Assembly: GCA_949316235.1 (NCBI GenBank) | Contig: OX438748.1 | Coordinates: 35,556,036 to 35,620,035, forward strand | Origin: Oegoconia quadripuncta | Taxonomy: Eukaryota > Arthropoda > Insecta > Lepidoptera > Autostichidae | DNA: 64,000 bases | Direction: 5' to 3' | In this document: in pieces, positions 50,666-62,047 of the stretch | How positions within the stretch are numbered: the stretch's first letter is position 1 | How the letters are laid out: each line of letters begins with the position of its first letter | Translations under genes and position numbers: made by a program | Notes under the pieces: generated by a model | Told to the model about the DNA's origin: nothing | Databases searched by the model: none | The model's input: only the letters and a program-made list of their open reading frames with translations

Positions 50666-51382
50666 CAGGGTGTAATCATTAAGTGTGCACAGGCGATTAT
50701 TCCGTAACTATTATAGATATCAAAAGACTTTAAACTGATATCGAAAATACTTTACCTAAAGAGTAAAATGACATTAATAACTTTTTAAAAATAAAACGAG
50801 AAATATCCAAAAAAATTACATTAAACACTCCCATACATTTAGCATGAGATAGTAGAGATTTTAGTTTCCTTATTTTAAGTGGAATAGTATCAACTCATTT
50901 TACCCTTATCATTTTAAAATTATGTATTATGGATAGTGATGAATTTCAAGTAGATACACGTGTAGGTTAATTACCTTACCACTTCAAATTAATAATAAAC
51001 CTTGTTTCAATATCGCATTGATTTGAACTGGCTGAAAAGCAACATAGTAAATAAAAACAAAAAAAAAGGTACTATTTGGTGTTCGTTCTAAATTCAAATT
51101 CTTTATCGCGGATTCTCGTTCCCGCCAATTTATTGCGTTTTTTCAATTTGCGTCAATAATCGTGATTGTTGCATTTATTAATTAACAAATGACCTCACTA
51201 AGAAATAAAATGTATGGGAGTGTTTAATATATTTTTTTTGGATATTTCTCGTTTTACTTTTAAAAAGTTATTAAAGTGATTTTACTCATTAGGTAAAGTA
51301 CTTTCGATATCAGTTTAAAGTTTTTTGATATCTATAATAGTTACGGAATAATCGCCTGTGCACACTTAACGATTAAACCCTG
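50666..51382. mobile_element. Long-inverted-repeat MITE (717 bp)
   Basis: TA on both sides, ends CAGGGTGTAATCATTAAGTG and, reversed, CAGGGTTTAATCGTTAAGTG. The arms are about 174 bp each (to 50840 and from 51209) with roughly 90% identity. No transposase in the centre. Same CAGGG terminus and TA duplication as 29595-30424, but unrelated sequence inside. Confidence 0.85.
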
Positions 51383-51892
51383 TATATATATTCTACTTTT
51401 GCTTCGATGCATTAATATTCTGTAAGACGACATACTCACGGAAGATTGTGAATGTATGAGGAGGGAAGAGATGGTAGTACATAATCTATATTCTAAAATT
51501 CTTTCACCGCCAAACAAGATGCACTTAGTGAAAAACTGGTCCAAACAACAAATAGATCTCAAGCCAATACAAGCGTAGATCGCGATAGCAAAATGTCTTT
51601 AATTACTATAGTTGTGGCGGTGAAATTGTTCTATATGTGGGCAAATCGACGCGCATTGGAAAACTGCGGACTCTATGCGCTGTGTCCATTGTCTCACGAG
51701 ATTGGATGATTTGGTAGTCGCCCATTCCTGGTGGCAGCAACTACTCTACTTAGACTGAAAATCAGCAAATCTGCTGAGTCCCACAAAGATTACTTTGTGG
51801 TGAATAAATACCTTTTCTTTATTTGTATATTGGGGGAAGATAAATCTGGTGAAATTCATTCTGCTTGTGACGTTTTTCTTGTGTGCCTAAGG
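51383..51892. other. No feature recognised
   Basis: No supported gene or repeat. Confidence 0.4.
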
Positions 51893-52150
51893 GGTTAGCG
51901 CTTGACCTAGACCTTCATGTTAAGTGATGAGGCGGAAAGTGGAAGCGCGTTCACCTTGAACCCCATCTTATAGCTGGCTATATTATCTCAAACAATCGGA
52001 ATACAATAACAAAGGCAACTTTGCTGCATGGTGGCGACAGATTTACATGGTGAAAAATTAGCCGTGCTGACATTTTAAAAATGTGCTATCACCAACCAGG
52101 CTGAGTACTGAACATGTACCTTGTTGCGAATCGAACCAGTGATCGAAATT
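51893..52150 (-). repeat. SINE-C, old copy
   Basis: GGGGTTAGCGCTTGACCTAG, AATACAATAACAAAGGCAAC, GTACCTTGTTGCGAATCGAA. Strongly diverged. Confidence 0.65.
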
Positions 52151-52279
52151 CAAGGGTCAAGTTTAAAACAACAGGTAAGTAAGTAGCCTTGCGGATTGAA
52201 GTGGCCGTGAGCAGGGCACATGGCTCGAAGAGACCACGCATCAGTAAACGCAGCGTAACCTGATGAAGATTTTAGATGG

Positions 52280-52560
52280 CTGAATAAAATAAAAATAGTT
52301 TATTATGAACGTCGCAACACGATACAAAAACAAAGAAGTAGTAAATTATAGCTAAAATAGAAATACAATTATGAAGAAGATCCCGACAATGCTGTCACGT
52401 GTTGCGGCGTGCATAAATGGGTTAGCACTCAGCTCATGCTGCGACGAATCACAGCGCTGGTTTTCAGTGCCCCCAAATGGCCAGTGAAGCACGGACGCCA
52501 CGTGAGGTACAATAATGAGCAGAATAATAATAAATAATTATAGTCAGGTTAGTGTATGTA
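52280..52560 (-). repeat. Probable LINE 3' UTR
   Basis: Starts with ATAAAATAAAAATAGTTTAT (reversed AATAAA context) and continues into GC-richer text (GTCACGTGTTGCGGCGTGCA). No coding part is seen. 52561-52880 holds nothing. Confidence 0.35.
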
Positions 52561-52880
52561 TAGCGTAGTGTAAATATACAAAATAATAATTACATAATAG
52601 TATTATAAATAAATACGTCAGAATATGGATATAGTGAGACTGTGAATGTAGTGCAGATAGAATGCAGGCCGTTTCCTACTGGTCGCTCTGGAATCTATGG
52701 GGGAGGCAATTCAGCAATGGATGCTCTGTGGCTGATAGGAGAATATAATAAAAGGTTATGGAGAATTCATTATGGGATAAGAAGCCCCGTACTGCTTTCC
52801 CTATTTGATCATAGATAAACATAACGCAGGAATTACGGTTTAATTGACGCTTGCCGATAAACCTTTCATCGCACGATTCT

Positions 52881-53000
52881 TCTTATTTTGTTATGATTAA
52901 CTGGACACGCGTTTGACCACAATCTCATCTAATGGAAAGTGATGATGTGACCAAAGATCTTGCTCTTGAAGATCCCAAGGTTGTAAGATTCAGGACAGAC
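52881..53000 (+). repeat. Repeat E copy 1
   Basis: ATTAACTGGACACGCGTTTG, ATCTAATGGAAAGTGATGAT, CTTGAAGATCCCAAGGTTGT. Paired with 53620-53800. Confidence 0.6.
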
Positions 53001-53619
53001 TGATGTTGGATACTTATTCTAATAAATCGAAACAATTATACATAAACTGGTGCTACATCTAATGATCAGTTCATAATTACTAAATATTCATGAGTGGATT
53101 TTTTATTTTGCACTATCTATTATTACATAAGGTCTAACAAAATTAACCCGACAAACGTTGCAGAGTGTATGTATAGGATGTACCTATTACAAAAAAAAAA
53201 AAACATTAAAATTAACAGATTTTATTCAAAAAATAAACTTTAGAAATGTAAATTTTGTGAGTTGCACCTTAATACTACTCGTACAACACACAAACACGTG
53301 CCACGTGCTTGCCCCGGCGCCGCGACTTGCTGTGATTGGATGCGCCCTGTGCGACATGTGCCCCGCCACCCCCTTTGGCGTCCTAATAATTCCGACTTCA
53401 AAAAGTACCTATTGTATATATTTTTAATTTCATTATTATACCTAACTATTATTGTATAGCATATAAATTGTATTGTATTCTCATTATATATAATAGTGTA
53501 TATCTATCTATAAAGAACATTCTGCTCTGGTTTATTATTTCATACTTTTCAGTTATTATTATTGCAGAAGTTTAATTAAATTATTTTTTCCGGGTTTTTT
53601 GAAGTCGTTTTTTTTTAAA
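53001..53619. other. No gene recognised
   Basis: A GC-richer patch at 53290-53400 (GCCCCGGCGCCGCGACTTGC) may be a LINE C-terminal remnant but could not be assigned. Confidence 0.35.
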
Positions 53620-53800
53620 TCCTTTTTTATTTATGATTGACTGGATATGCCTTTGACCACGATCTCACCTGATGGAAAGTGACGAAGTGGTCGAAGTTGA
53701 AGCACGCGATACCAGTAAATGTCTATTCACTCTGCTCTTGAAGATTCTAAAGTTGTAGGATTCAGCAAAGACAGACGCCGGAAGGGAGTGGCTATTCAGA
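53620..53800 (+). repeat. Repeat E copy 2
   Basis: ATTGACTGGATATGCCTTTG, CACCTGATGGAAAGTGACGA, CTTGAAGATTCTAAAGTTGT. Looks like a reversed LINE 3' end (CACCTGATGG.AAGTGA is a common word in such tails). Confidence 0.6.
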
Positions 53801-54553
53801 TGAAGAATGATCAGCTTAAGGTCCCTCGGGAATAATTTGAAGTTTTCGGATAAAAGTCACCTATATGTTTCATAGTCAATTTCTGTTTGAAATTTCATCG
53901 AAATCCGGTAAGCTTCAGAAAATAGTAAACATTTGAATATCCAAATTTTGAATGCGAAATGTTGTGCATCTCGGTTCATATATTGGTGTGGGTGTGACTG
54001 CAACTATGAAATAATACATAACTTTTTTATAAAGTACTTGAGGGCATAGCAGTCAATTTCAATAAACTAATACAAAGTTTAAACTAGCTATATAAAACAA
54101 TTGGATTTGTAACCTTCTCCGTTTCGAAATCAAAAATAAGATCATATTTCACACACAGCCGGAACACCATCTAAATAATCACCTTTGTCTTAGATAACAA
54201 AAAAAGCAATTAACCTCACGCTCCAAATATGAAATAATACATAATTTACGTAACACACAAAAAAAAGAAAGAAAAACGTGAATATAAACAAAAATAACAA
54301 TAAGCAAGTGTCGAAATTTAAACGGGCTGGTGACGAAACGTGCGTGGTCACAGTATGGACACATGCGGCCCAGTGATCTAGTTGTGTATAGCACCGAGTC
54401 GCACGCGATGCTAAGATATGCGGTGTTGCGCTACTGGTAGCAGCTGTACGGGGCATTTGCATTTTTAATTGAAAAGGAATACATACATAACGCCTCGACC
54501 TTTATTCCATTAGAAATCCCAAACAATGATTGAAACAACATCCCCGTTTCACC
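53801..54553. other. No gene recognised
   Basis: GC-richer segment 54300-54470 without a supported frame; otherwise AT-rich. Confidence 0.4.
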
Positions 54554-54840
54554 TTTTTTTTATGTATAACGGGTTGGTACTTGACCTCAATCACACCTGA
54601 TGTTAAGTGAAGATGAGGTCGAAGGTGGAAGCGTACTAACCCCGAAACCCTATCATATTTGGGGGACTGGCTATCTTATCTCTGACAACCGGAACACAAC
54701 ATTGCTATTAACATTGCTGCTTGGCGGCAGATTTAGATAAGATGGTGGTAGCTAGCCAGGCGGACATTTAAAATGCCCTACCACCAACCAAACCGAGTAC
54801 TTAATAATGTACTCCGTTGGGGATCGAACCCGCGACCTCG
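54554..54840 (-). repeat. SINE-C, head cut after box B
   Basis: From TTTTTTTTATGTATAACGGG to GGGGATCGAACCCGCGACCT, stopping before the first head bases. Confidence 0.88.
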
Positions 54841-55345
54841 AAAAAATGTATTGTTTACCTAGTAAGTAAAGTAGCAGTGAATGACAGTGACTCCGAGATG
54901 ACTACCTAAAAATTTACTTTTAATCCTAAATATGGATAATAAGATAGAATTTAAAAATGAATTTAAAATTAATTATTCCTCTTTATAAAATAAATCTGAC
55001 ACGACAACGCCTCATCGCACTCGGGCGGAGTCGCACAGGGCATCTATTTTTAAATTAAACAAACTTCAATTCTTAAAATAAGAACTAAAACGTTATCAAA
55101 GGAAAGCAGTGACGTCACATATTTCTATTTATTTATGCACATATCGTTGCTTAGCGACCGTTCGTCCACTATTCGGTTCCGGGTGTCGTAATCGTTAGCA
55201 GCTAATCGAGTTAGGATCATTGACAACTTTCTTTCATCTCGGCGAAAGCAGGGTGAACGGCCCAGTGGCAGGTGACCATTGTTACGTCAGGTGTGTTGTG
55301 GAGCGCTGATTACGGAGTGACGAGGTTACGGTGAACGAGGTGAGT
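54841..55345. other. No gene; exon-like end
   Basis: 55140-55345 is GC-richer than its surroundings and ends GTGAACGAGGTGAGTTCGAG, a good splice donor (AG|GTGAGT context). It could be an untranslated first exon, but nothing else supports this. Confidence 0.25.
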
Positions 55346-55425
55346 TCGAGATAGATAGATAGATAAAACGTTTATTGCATAAACTGGCACACATAAATAT
55401 AAACACACACACAGAAACATAAATA
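55346..55425 (-). repeat. LINE tail with TCTA repeats
   Basis: GATAGATAGATAGATAAAAC then GTTTATTGCATAAAC, reversed AATAAA context. Confidence 0.6.
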
Positions 55426-55601
55426 TTAGGTCGTTACTTATGAAATTGACGTTTTGTATGAAGAATTTCATTAAGACTGTTTTCTCCATACAAACATTTT
55501 TGATTTTTTTTCGGGGAATTAAATTTAACAGAGTACAAACGATAGGTCATATGCGAAGGTGGATTTATCTCTTTATAAATACTGCAACTTAGGCGCTATA
55601 A
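55426..55601 (-). mobile_element. MITE-M, right half lost
   Basis: Starts TTAGGTCGTTACTTATGAAA after TA and loses similarity after 55515. The next copy begins two bases after 55601. Confidence 0.75.
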
Positions 55602-55603
55602 TA

Positions 55604-56020
55604 TTGGGTCTTTACCTATGAAATTGGAGTTTTTTTTCTTCGTTAATCATGTGTACCAATTCCTGCGATTTTCAAAGCTGTATCCAAATTTGTTTTTCAT
55701 TTGGAAAATGGAATATTATTTCAAGGTTTCACATGAAATATTTTTTAATTTCTGGGCTAAATCACATAATAAAAAAAATTTGAACAGAGCTCTTTTCACG
55801 TGCTTCCCATAATCATTTCTTAGATTCGCTGAAACTTTTAAAAACCGGTTACTTTTAAAAATTAACGCTGCCTATACTTAATGTTATCCGATAATACACA
55901 CAAAGTTTAGCTAAATTTGGATTTGCCGTTCCCAAAAAAAAATCAAAAATGTTTGTATGGAGAAAACAGTCTTAATGAAATTCTTCATACATAACGCCAA
56001 TTTCATAGGTAAGGTCCTAA
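55604..56020 (+). mobile_element. MITE-M, full length
   Basis: TA on both sides, TTGGGTCTTTACCTATGAAA to GGTAAGGTCCTAA. It lies head to head with the partial copy just before it. Confidence 0.88.
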
Positions 56021-56394
56021 TATATTAAAAGTTAAACTACAGTGTCCCTATTTCAGCATATTTTAACATTGTCAAAATAGCTGAATTCCTCTGTGTGTAC
56101 TCTGGCGTCACTCACGTACTTTCGAATCATTAGAATCATTAGCAATCATTAATAATTTGGTCATTATTGTCTATCATTCATTACATTGACAATAGAGCAT
56201 TGAACCGGAAGTACTGAAGATGTTAATAAGTCGAGAATAAGGCCGGACATACACTCTCGGTTGCGAATCGTGAATATTGTTTATTTAGTCTATGGTGAAT
56301 GGAAAGTCTCACTAAATTCTCATAAGTTATTCAACGTAGACTAGGCTGTGTGAGAATTATTATTACAAATCGAATAAATATTAAACTAGGTTAG
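56021..56394. other. No feature recognised
   Basis: No supported gene or repeat. Confidence 0.4.
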
Positions 56395-56560
56395 ATAGAT
56401 AGATAAACACATTTATTCACTGCACAGTACATACAACCAAAATAGAAGAACAACAACAATAAACCCTATGTAATCAACAAATAGAATAAATAAATAAATG
56501 AAAGCTTAATATACTGACGCACACCATACAAGATGACATGTTAATACACATTAAGTAAAC
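56395..56560 (-). repeat. LINE tail with TCTA repeats
   Basis: TTAGATAGATAGATAAACAC then ATTTATTCACTGCACAG, probably a LINE 3' UTR in reverse. The next 270 bases hold nothing definite. Confidence 0.5.
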
Positions 56561-56835
56561 TGATACCGTTAAGTGTAATAATCACTTACATTTTTATTTA
56601 TTTATTACAACTAATTAATGACTAATTCAACACTTCAGAAGTTCTTAAATTATTCTAAGATTCTAGTGTGTTAGAGAATCCAAAGCTGCTCTGTAGAACT
56701 TAGCAATGGAATCAAAGTGCACGTCCGTTTGATCACTGCATGTATTTAATATCTTATTATAATTATAACGTGTATAGAATATGAAATAGAAAATTGCAAT
56801 AATTTCTTAATTTTTCATTAATTATCAATTTATTC

Positions 56836-56836
<1 letters not shown>

Positions 56837-56928
<92 letters not shown>

Positions 56929-56929
56929 T
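56837..56929. repeat. (TAA)n microsatellite
   Basis: About 31 uninterrupted trinucleotide units, probably highly variable between individuals. Confidence 0.97.
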
Positions 56930-57271
56930 GGTTCAATAACTTCATTAAGTATATTTTATTAATTGAATCCAATATGTTACGGGAATAATCTTATACAATA
57001 TTCATTTACCAATAACGTTAGTTTTAATTTGATAACACCAAACACATTTCAAAATTCCATTTGTCCCACGACCAACCCTCAGGTTTCAGCAGAATACCAG
57101 TGTTTTGCCCGCCTCGGGCAAATCCATACACTGAGCTGTGGCACACACATAATATTTGTTGTTTCTGTACTTGTGTTTTATTGTTTTAGTTGTATTTTTC
57201 ATATGTAAAATTTCTTATGTGTGTGTACATGGATGCAAATAAATGCTTATATATCTATCTATCTATCTATC
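56930..57271 (+). repeat. LINE 3' UTR with ATCT tail
   Basis: Ends GGATGCAAATAAATGCTTAT then five ATCT units. Same tail type as 5047, 55346 and 56395, in plus orientation. No coding part is recognised. Confidence 0.55.
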
Positions 57272-57600
57272 TTACTTAGCCTGGAGATTGGTGAACTACT
57301 ACCCAAGACATAATGGTGTTATAGCACTACGAGGAACTCTGACAGGGGCACAGAAGCGGAAAAGCGTCAGTGTAGTGTGTTACCTTATGTTGTATTGATT
57401 CCATACTATCCGGTATAGGATTTAGTGAGTTTTTTTACCGTTACTATATTAATTATGTGCCGTAAGGGAAAAATAATATTAGGTAAGTGAAATAGAAGTT
57501 GGCATAAGTAATTTTTCTTTCAAAACCATCGTCGACTCACACGCGCGCTGGAGATTAATATGCGACTGGCGGGATTCGTTGTCCTTTCATACCAAATCAA
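57272..57600. other. No gene recognised
   Basis: 57425-57500 shares text with 29230-29315 (GTTTTTTTACCG, GTAAGTGAAATAGAAG), an unplaced repeat. Confidence 0.4.
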
Positions 57601-57962
57601 TCAATGAAGTAGGTACACTTTATTGCACAAAATGCTACAATACACTCGATTGCTTGCAGAGTATAAGATTTGCTATAGTAATTGGACGTATTGAGGGGAA
57701 CAAAGCCGAAGGTTATCAACGCACGAAGGGGGAGACTGTGTGTGGATGAAAGAAATAGGAAGCGTTGTTTTAAATACATAGGAGTCTCCGGGTTAAGCAG
57801 AACGGAGTAGAGGAGTGAAAGAATGTGAAGATTTCTGCGTTGACATACAGAGAGCCATTTCAGCTGGTTCCGATAAAAAGATACGTGGTCATATTTACGT
57901 AGGCCATAGATGAACCGAATAGCCAGGTTTAACCGAAAGACCAACTTTATTACGTAGGCCAT
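57601..57962 (-). pseudogene. LINE RT C-terminal fragment
   Basis: The minus strand encodes LNLAIRFIYGLRKYDHVSFY, then QLKWLSVCQRRNLHILSLLY and QRFLFLSSTHSLPLR. The NxxRFIxGLRKYDHVS..YR.LxWL..RR..HI motif is the C-terminal region of many jockey-superfamily RTs. The frame drifts afterwards and lacks the normal LW..LP end. Upstream it is broken by the 55-bp tandem array. Confidence 0.75.
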
Positions 57963-58115
57963 AGATGATCCGAATAGCCAGGTTTAACCGAAAGACCAAC
58001 TTTATTACGTAGGCCATAGATGATCCGAATAGCCAGGTTTAACCGAAAGACCAACTTTATTACGTAGGCCATAGATGATCCGAATAACCAGGTTTAACCG
58101 AAAGACCAACTTTAT
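57896..58115. repeat. 55-bp minisatellite, four copies
   Basis: The unit TACGTAGGCCATAGATGATC...CAACTTTAT starts at 57896, 57951, 58006 and 58061, with one or two differences. The unit derives from the LINE coding sequence itself. 55 is not a multiple of three, so the frame is destroyed. Confidence 0.95.
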
Positions 58116-58489
58116 TTGGAACTCATATTTTCTCCAAATTTCATTTGCAACACAAATGTGTAGAATCCAGCATTCGATTTCGAAATTATTTTTTTAAATA
58201 AGTAAAAGAGGACGTATAGAATGGTTCTGAATTGAGAGCGAGTATGACTTGCGTACCTTAATGTGTTCCATATTTGTAATGAATCGATAAAAATTTTAAA
58301 TCACTTGCAAATGTAATGGCAATAAATAATTACAATTAAGTGAGAGCTGATTCACCGATACATAAAATATTATAATTAAATTTTAGGAATAGAAAATCGG
58401 ACCGGCGATATTTAGTTTAAATTAGTGTTCTGTGAAAGTTAATGAAAAATAACTTATTAAGTAAACATCATGCTGATGATAATGATGAC
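58116..58489. other. No feature recognised
   Basis: AT-rich, no supported gene. Confidence 0.45.
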
Positions 58490-58710
58490 GACCGATTGGT
58501 GTAGTGGATAGTGACCCTGTCAGCGAAACCAACGGAGGGGTAAATGTTTGTGTGATAAATACAAACATTTATTCCCGAGTCATGAATGTTTATATAAAAT
58601 TTATGTATGTTTATCCGTTATCTAGTTTCCATAGCACGAGCTTCGCTTAGTTTCGTGACTAGATGATTGGTGTAAGTGTCCGAAATTTATTATTTATTTA
58701 TTTAAATGAT
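58490..58710 (+). repeat. SINE-B copy 2, box B deleted
   Basis: Head GACCGATTGGTGTAGTGGAT joins directly from CCAACGG to AGGGGTAAATG, so box B is missing. The tail GACTAGATGATTGGTGTAAG is intact. Confidence 0.85.
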
Positions 58711-58754
58711 GAAGTACGTAAATATGTTGACATTTCTATGTAAGTTCTTCTGTT

Positions 58755-59045
58755 ATGCTTTTATGTACAACGGGTTAGCACTTGACCTTAATCACACTTG
58801 ATGTTAAGTCAAGGCCGAAGATGGAAGCGTACTGATGCGCAAACCCTATCTTATTTGGAGGACTGGCTATCTTATTTCCGACAACCGAAACACATAAATG
58901 TTATTAGCATTGCTGTTCGACGGCAGACTTAGATAACATGTGCTAGTTAGCTACATAAAAAGCCCTACCACCAACCGAGTACTAATGTACCTCGCTGGGA
59001 ATCGAACTCGCGCCCTCGGATTCGAAACCCAATGTTATTTACATT
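58755..59045 (-). repeat. SINE-C, diverged
   Basis: TTTTATGTACAACGGGTTAG to GGGAATCGAACTCGCGCCCT; the head is cut at the end. Confidence 0.8.
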
Positions 59046-59339
59046 CATCATCAGATATTAACCAAAATTTTATGGGACAACCCATGTCGTAAACACTATC
59101 CAACAAAAAAATAATCATCAAAAGATATCGCTTATCAAACACACAAAGAAAAACAGTCGAATTGAGAACCCACTTATTCGAAGTCGGTTAAAAACACTTT
59201 ATTATAATGTGCGAGCTCGTATAAGGTTCACGGACGGTCTATCGCCCTTGAACCGAGCGGTGAAAGTGATCACGACACGGGCGGCGACGCGTTCGTAATC
59301 ATGAACGCGATTATGTTTCCGATTTGTATCTGTCGGATT

Positions 59340-59500
59340 GTGAACAGGTATGATGATAGGTAATGTTAGAGTGACATTGTAGTCGCTGTGGTGAAATTTA
59401 ATACCCATTTAGAGATTTATGTTTCGAAGAAACTTTTCTAAATTGGCGGCGTGAGTATGATTGATCAGATTCAAATGCTATTAGTGCTAGTGGTTTAGAG
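59340..59500. repeat. Diverged direct repeat, left member
   Basis: AGAGTGACATTGTAG, TAATACCCATTTAGAGA and GGCGGCGTGAGTATGATTGA recur at 60880-61040 in the same order. Nothing else is recognised between 59046 and 59760. Confidence 0.65.
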
Positions 59501-59760
59501 GAAAAAAGAATCAAATCAATACGACAAAAGAAGTAATGTGTGAAAAGATTGCAGCCGTCCCGACTCATCAATTTGATCAACTCACCAATTTCACAAATTG
59601 ACCAATTTCGGACGTTTTCCTTACGAGTAGTGTGTTTCACCGCGTAAAAAAATAGGTCTATTTTTGAGAGTCATTCATTATCTCAGGAACTATTAAAGCT
59701 ACAGTTTTGAAAATTGGTATTGTGCAATGATAGGCATCTCTTTATCCGAGTAACATAGTA

Positions 59761-60158
59761 TGGGGTCTTTACCTATGAAATTGGAGTTTTTTTCTTCGTT
59801 AATCATATGTACCAATTCCTGCGATGTTCAATGCTATATCCAAATTTGTTTTTTTTTTTGGAAAATGGAATATTAATTCTAGGTTTCACATGAAATATTT
59901 TATAATTTCTGGGCTAAATCACATAATAAAAAAAATTTGAATTCCCATAATCATTTCTTAGATTCGCTGAAACTTTTATAAAGCGGTTACTTTTAAAAAT
60001 TAACGCTGCCTATACTTAATGTTATCCGATAATACACACAAAGTTTGGCTAAATTTGGATTTGCCGTTCCCAAAAAAAAATCAAAAATGTTTGTATGGAG
60101 AAAACAGTCTTAATGAAATTCTTCATACAAAATGCCAATTTCATAGGTAAGGACCTAA
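59761..60158 (+). mobile_element. MITE-M, full length with internal deletion
   Basis: TA on both sides; left end altered to TGGGGTCTTTACC, right end GGTAAGGACCTAA. The GAGCTCTTTTCATGTGCTTC block is missing near 59940. Confidence 0.85.
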
Positions 60159-60234
60159 TATTACTTCGTTAAAATATGGCACGGCGTACACACCATTTTC
60201 TTTTTTAGAACTTGCCCTGCGCACTGCCCTGTGC

Positions 60235-60440
60235 TTCGATAGAACCTATCTCTTCCCGTGGGACTATCCACCTAAAAAAATCTACAGATTTGCAAGTTTT
60301 AACGGCGTTGGGCTCACCCACTGTCACGCGTGCAATTCCGTATATTTCGAAAGATGAACCGTGGATGTTGTACAAGCATTAAACTTCTAATATTTGGGAT
60401 ATTTGTGACCACCCCATTTGGGATAAAGGTCGTGACGTTC
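60235..60440 (+). repeat. Repeat D copy 4
   Basis: TTTGCAAGTTTTAACGGCGT, GAACCGTGGATGTTGTACAA, TTTGTGACCACCCCATTTGG. Confidence 0.65.
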
Positions 60441-60672
60441 TATATAAGTATATTCTGTTGAAAACTTAAATGAAATGTTTTGTTTATATTTTTAAACGAC
60501 TTCAAAAAAGGATGTTTCTTCCGCGATATCTTCGTAAATTGGCAAACGATTTTGATGATTTTTATATAGGAAGAATGGAACTTTACTGAGTCGCTCGTTT
60601 TAACTATTTTTGTATGGTTTTTATATGTGGATCCTAGTTTTGATGATGATGGCACATTGTCATATATTTGAC

Positions 60673-60850
60673 GACCGAGTGGTGTAGTGGATATGATAAT
60701 GACCCTGTGACATCAACGGTTGCGGGTTCGAATGCCGCAAGGAGTAAATGTTTGTGTGATGAATATGAACATTCATTCTCGAGTCATGGATGTTTGTATA
60801 AATATTTATTACAAACCAAATGTCCGAAATATTCTTTTTATTATTTTATA
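60673..60850 (+). repeat. SINE-B copy 3, tail shortened
   Basis: GACCGAGTGGTGTAGTGGAT and GGTTCGAATGCCGC, then GATGAATATGAACATTCATT; about 60 bases of the tail region are missing before GTCCGAAATATT. Confidence 0.85.
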
Positions 60851-60879
60851 ATATCTAGGCGTAAATCATTCTGTCAAGT

Positions 60880-61040
60880 TGTGTACTGGTGTGATGATGG
60901 ATGATCCTAGAGTGATATTGTAGAGTCGGTTGTAGGGAAATGTAATACCCATTCTAAAGAGATTTTGATTTGTTGTTTTTAGCGGCGGCGTGAGTGTGAT
61001 TGGTCAGGTTTAAGTGCTTTAATATTCTGTCATTTGAAGA
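60880..61040. repeat. Diverged direct repeat, right member
   Basis: AGAGTGATATTGTAG, TAATACCCATTCTAAAGAGA and GCGGCGTGAGTGTGATTGGT. Partner of 59340-59500. Confidence 0.65.
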
Positions 61041-61809
61041 GTTTTTCTATTTTTAAATATCAGAGGTCGTTGACCGGTGTGGATTTTGACATATTAAATT
61101 TAGTTTTTTTTTGGAAATTAATTGCGATCCCACAGTGATGCATAGTTTATCATAGTACTAAAAGTAAACAATATTAAACCGTATTTTTCTTAATTAAATT
61201 ATTTAATAATAATTTTCAATATGTGTAGTTTACGATTATTCTTCGCAAACAATCTCTCGTCATTTGGCAACATTAAAATATATTCTAAAAATTTTCTTTA
61301 AACTAAAAAAAAAATAAAAACAAAAAACATACCTTTTAAAAAATAAAATCACACAAATTCCAATCCGCTGCTCTCCTCCGAAAAGTCCTCACAATTATTA
61401 AAAAAAAAATCCCAAATAAATCAGAAAAGTCTAACAAAAAAATAATTCAAAGTCCAGTCGTCGACTGAATCACATTTTCCGTCAAACAAAAATGGTTCAT
61501 CCTTGCACTGCTAAGTTAACTAGAGGTTAAGTACTGAGGTTAAGTTAAGCGCGGTTAGCGTGGTGTCTCTGCGGCGGACGCCCGACCACTGACTTGACTG
61601 CAAGTGGAGAGAGGAACTCCACTTTGCCTTAACTTAACTATCACTTAATAAGCCAGGGTCGGACTTGGACAAATTTTGTAAGATCACAGTTGATACGTGG
61701 TCTGTGGTATAATCAATCAATAATGTTTTTAACCGTATTAAACATTTCAAACCCAATTTGTATTGTCATCCAAGTAATCAGTTATACTAATAGTAACCCT
61801 TTGAACTCG
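61041..61809. other. No gene; GC-richer segment
   Basis: 61490-61640 (GGTTAAGTTAAGCGCGGTTA ... CGGCGGACGCCCGACC) stands out in composition but has no supported frame, splice signal or repeat match. Confidence 0.4.
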
Positions 61810-62045
61810 GCCTCAGCTTCAGGATAACTTTGAATTTGTTCAAAGGCAAATCCTGTACATTTTCCGGAAACTTATTGTAAGTATAAATTGCCCCATAAAT
61901 GAATTACTGACCTTATGTAGTCGAGTTGAGTACAGATCAAGTTTATTTTTATTTCTAGTGTTTATGTCATACTTATCGCTATATCTCTTAAAAGAAGATA
62001 TTTTTCTTTACGTAAATGTCAAGCTCTTTTTGCGTCAGGGGTTAA
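61810..62045 (-). repeat. CR1-type LINE C-terminal remnant
   Basis: Reversed, it still reads DKYDINTRNKNKLDLYSTRL and VSNSFMGQF in broken frames, the same segment as near residue 850 of the 36385-39165 protein. Confidence 0.65.
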
Positions 62046-62047
62046 TA

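Noticed and set aside
54179..54462. Minus-strand frames with a hydrophobic stretch (candidate membrane peptide)
   Set aside because: Two overlapping frames, no ATG context or homology; the hydrophobicity comes from an A/T-rich tract.
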